Source: Flavobacteriaceae bacterium
Lineage (GTDB): Bacteria > Bacteroidota > Bacteroidia > Flavobacteriales > Flavobacteriaceae
DNA length: 7,456 nucleotides
NCBI GenBank assembly: GCA_015493405.1
Contig: WGDF01000008.1
Location: forward strand, 1-7,456
Direction of reading: 5' to 3'
Shown here: in pieces, positions 6,571 to 7,456 of the stretch
Numbering within the stretch: the first letter of the stretch is position 1
How the letters are laid out: each line of letters begins with the position of its first letter
Made by a program: the position numbers and the translations under genes
Notes under the pieces: model-generated
What the model was told of the DNA's origin: nothing
Databases searched by the model: none
What the model saw: the letters and a program-made list of their open reading frames with translations, nothing else

Positions 6571-6630
6571 GATAATGTGTGTTGTTAACCTAAAATTCAC
6601 ATTATGAAAATATACTTTTCGCAATACTTT
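6539..6630 (-). ncRNA. Candidate small structured RNA (or structured 3' UTR)
   Basis: Between a TATCTTTG box and the terminator, the minus strand holds three hairpins in direct succession: GAAAA/TTTTC at 6606-6620, ATAATGTG/CACATTAT at 6572-6605 (18-base loop), and the 12-position terminator stem at 6545-6570, ending in T8. The hairpins nearly abut, with a single base between the second and third. The predicted transcript is about 92 nt. A GGTT in the loop of hairpin 2 (minus strand) could pair with AACC of the terminator arm, offering an alternative fold. No known RNA family is recognised. It could be an independent small RNA, an RNA processed from the synthase mRNA, or only that gene's 3' UTR. 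Confidence 0.33.
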
Positions 6631-6635
6631 CAAGG

Positions 6636-6643
6636 CAAAGATA
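6636..6643 (-). promoter_or_regulatory. Possible -7 box for the candidate small RNA
   Basis: The minus strand reads TATCTTTG followed by C, a preferred form of the Bacteroidota -7 element, just 13 bases past the synthase stop codon and pointing away from it. No TTG is seen at 17-23 bases upstream (that stretch includes the run of eight T and the stop codon region). The box alone is weak evidence; its place in front of a hairpin array and terminator gives it interest. Confidence 0.3.
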
Positions 6644-6655
6644 CAAAAAAAATCA

Positions 6656-7456
6656 TTAACTCCGCATTTTTTTTATGAATTCTTCACCAATTCTTTTGTA
6701 AACGCCTGATTCTAATTTTTTCCGCATTGCCGAAAATGCTGTAATGGTAGCATCGATATCTTCTTGGGTGTGGACGGCAGTCGGGATTAATCTTAAGAGT
6801 ATCAATCCTTTAGGAATTACCGGATAAATGACAATTGAAGTGAAAATATTGTATTTTTCTCTTAAATCTTTAACCATTACCATAGCTTCGGGCACGCTGC
6901 CTTTGAGATAAACCGGAGTGATGACTGTATTGGTGGCGCCTAAATCAAATCCGGCATCACGCAAACCTTTTTGTAAAGCAGTGGCAACAGACCACAATTT
7001 ATTTTTGAGTTCGGGGCTTTTTCTCAGTAATTCCAAGCGTTTTAAGGCGCCTTCTACCATAGGCATCGGTAAGGATTTGGCAAATACTTGCGAACGCATA
7101 TTGTATTTCAAATATTGAATCAAATCTTTGTCTCCGGCTACAAAGGCCCCAATTCCTGCCATAGATTTGGCAAATGTGGCAAAATAAATGTCGATATCAT
7201 CTTGAACTCCTTGTTCTTCACCCGCACCGGCACCTGTTTGTCCTAAAGTGCCAAAGCCGTGTGCATCATCCACGAGCAAACGGAAATTAAATTTATCTTT
7301 TAAGGCCACAATTTCTTTGAGTTTACCTTGTTCGCCACGCATACCAAAAACACCTTCGGTAATCACCAAAATACCACCATCATTTTTTTCAGCAACCTTT
7401 GTGGCGCGTTCCAACATTTTTTCCAAACTTTTTACATCATTGTGTTGAAAAGTAAA
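6656..7456 (-). CDS. Alpha-oxoamine synthase (PLP-dependent; SPT/cysteate acyltransferase/KBL-like), C-terminal part
   Basis: The frame is open to the right edge, so the N-terminus lies outside; 266 residues are visible of an expected ~400-420. The internal TTG at 7426 is not the start, because family-like sequence (TFQHNDVKSLEKML) continues upstream. Numbering from the edge, VDDAHGFGTLG (62-72) holds the Asp that contacts the pyridine nitrogen of PLP, with His66 next to it, and TFAKSMAGIGAF (94-105) holds Lys97, the Schiff-base lysine. ILLRLIPTAVHT (219-230) is the conserved C-terminal Arg strand. These enzymes condense an amino acid with an acyl thioester and release CO2. In Bacteroidota the close relatives are serine palmitoyltransferase (sphingolipids) and cysteate acyltransferase (sulfonolipids); glycine C-acetyltransferase and BioF are more distant options. 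Wording matches flavobacterial homologues closely; the exact substrate is not decided by this part. Confidence 0.92.
   Translation of the reverse strand, partial: FTFQHNDVKSLEKMLERATKVAEKNDGGILVITEGVFGMRGEQGKLKEIVALKDKFNFRLLVDDAHGFGTLGQTGAGAGEEQGVQDDIDIYFATFAKSMAGIGAFVAGDKDLIQYLKYNMRSQVFAKSLPMPMVEGALKRLELLRKSPELKNKLWSVATALQKGLRDAGFDLGATNTVITPVYLKGSVPEAMVMVKDLREKYNIFTSIVIYPVIPKGLILLRLIPTAVHTQEDIDATITAFSAMRKKLESGVYKRIGEEFIKKMRS

Noticed and set aside
6439..6633. 64-codon open frame on the minus strand
   Set aside because: It reads through the intrinsic terminator hairpin (6539-6570) and the 3' region of the synthase gene, starts inside the candidate structured RNA, and shows no family resemblance or own signals.
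7424..7426. TTG at 7426 as start codon of the synthase gene
   Set aside because: The frame stays open to the edge and the residues upstream (TFQHNDVKS) match the conserved family sequence; a start here would remove the N-terminal third of the enzyme.
1..7456. Mobile element, CRISPR array, toxin-antitoxin or phage-defence cassette
   Set aside because: No transposase, integrase, regular repeat array or paired small genes are visible, and gene content and base composition are uniform and core-like.

Overview
The window is AT-rich, by eye roughly mid-30s % GC (not computed). It looks like chromosomal DNA from a member of the Bacteroidota, most likely a flavobacterium. The evidence is the near-flavobacterial sequence of the alpha-oxoamine synthase, the flavobacterial type of HtrA, MltG and lysozyme-like proteins, the lack of Shine-Dalgarno sequences before the starts, and a textbook Bacteroidota promoter (TTTG-N19-TAnnTTTG) at 5590-5620. 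No mobile element, CRISPR array, tRNA or rRNA is visible. This reads as an ordinary core-genome region with a strong cell-envelope theme.

Left part, all on the minus strand (1-3883): the 5' end of a lipoprotein gene that runs off the left edge; a HerA/DUF853 (YjgR-type) ATPase; an unrecognised 183-residue protein with two membrane helices; and an HtrA/DegP-type periplasmic serine protease with two PDZ domains. A clear intrinsic terminator at 2400-2437 separates htrA from the 183-residue gene. The lipoprotein start lies 50 bp beyond the ATPase stop, so those two may be co-transcribed.

Middle part, on the plus strand (4004-6413): a GNAT acetyltransferase and mltG (endolytic murein transglycosylase) form a two-gene operon with a 3-bp gap. 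A third gene with its own canonical promoter encodes a membrane-anchored lysozyme-like protein and ends at a strong intrinsic terminator. HtrA (envelope protein quality control), MltG (glycan-strand cleavage during synthesis) and the lysozyme-like protein all act on the periplasmic side of the inner membrane.

Right part (6414-7456): a 125-bp stretch without a recognisable gene lies between two convergent terminators. It is followed on the minus strand by the C-terminal two thirds of an alpha-oxoamine synthase (serine palmitoyltransferase / cysteate acyltransferase / KBL-like) that continues past the right edge. Just downstream of its stop codon is the best candidate for something undescribed: a compact segment of about 95 nt on the minus strand, with a TATCTTTG -7 box, three back-to-back hairpins and a terminal T8 tract. 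It could be a small RNA or a structured 3' UTR.
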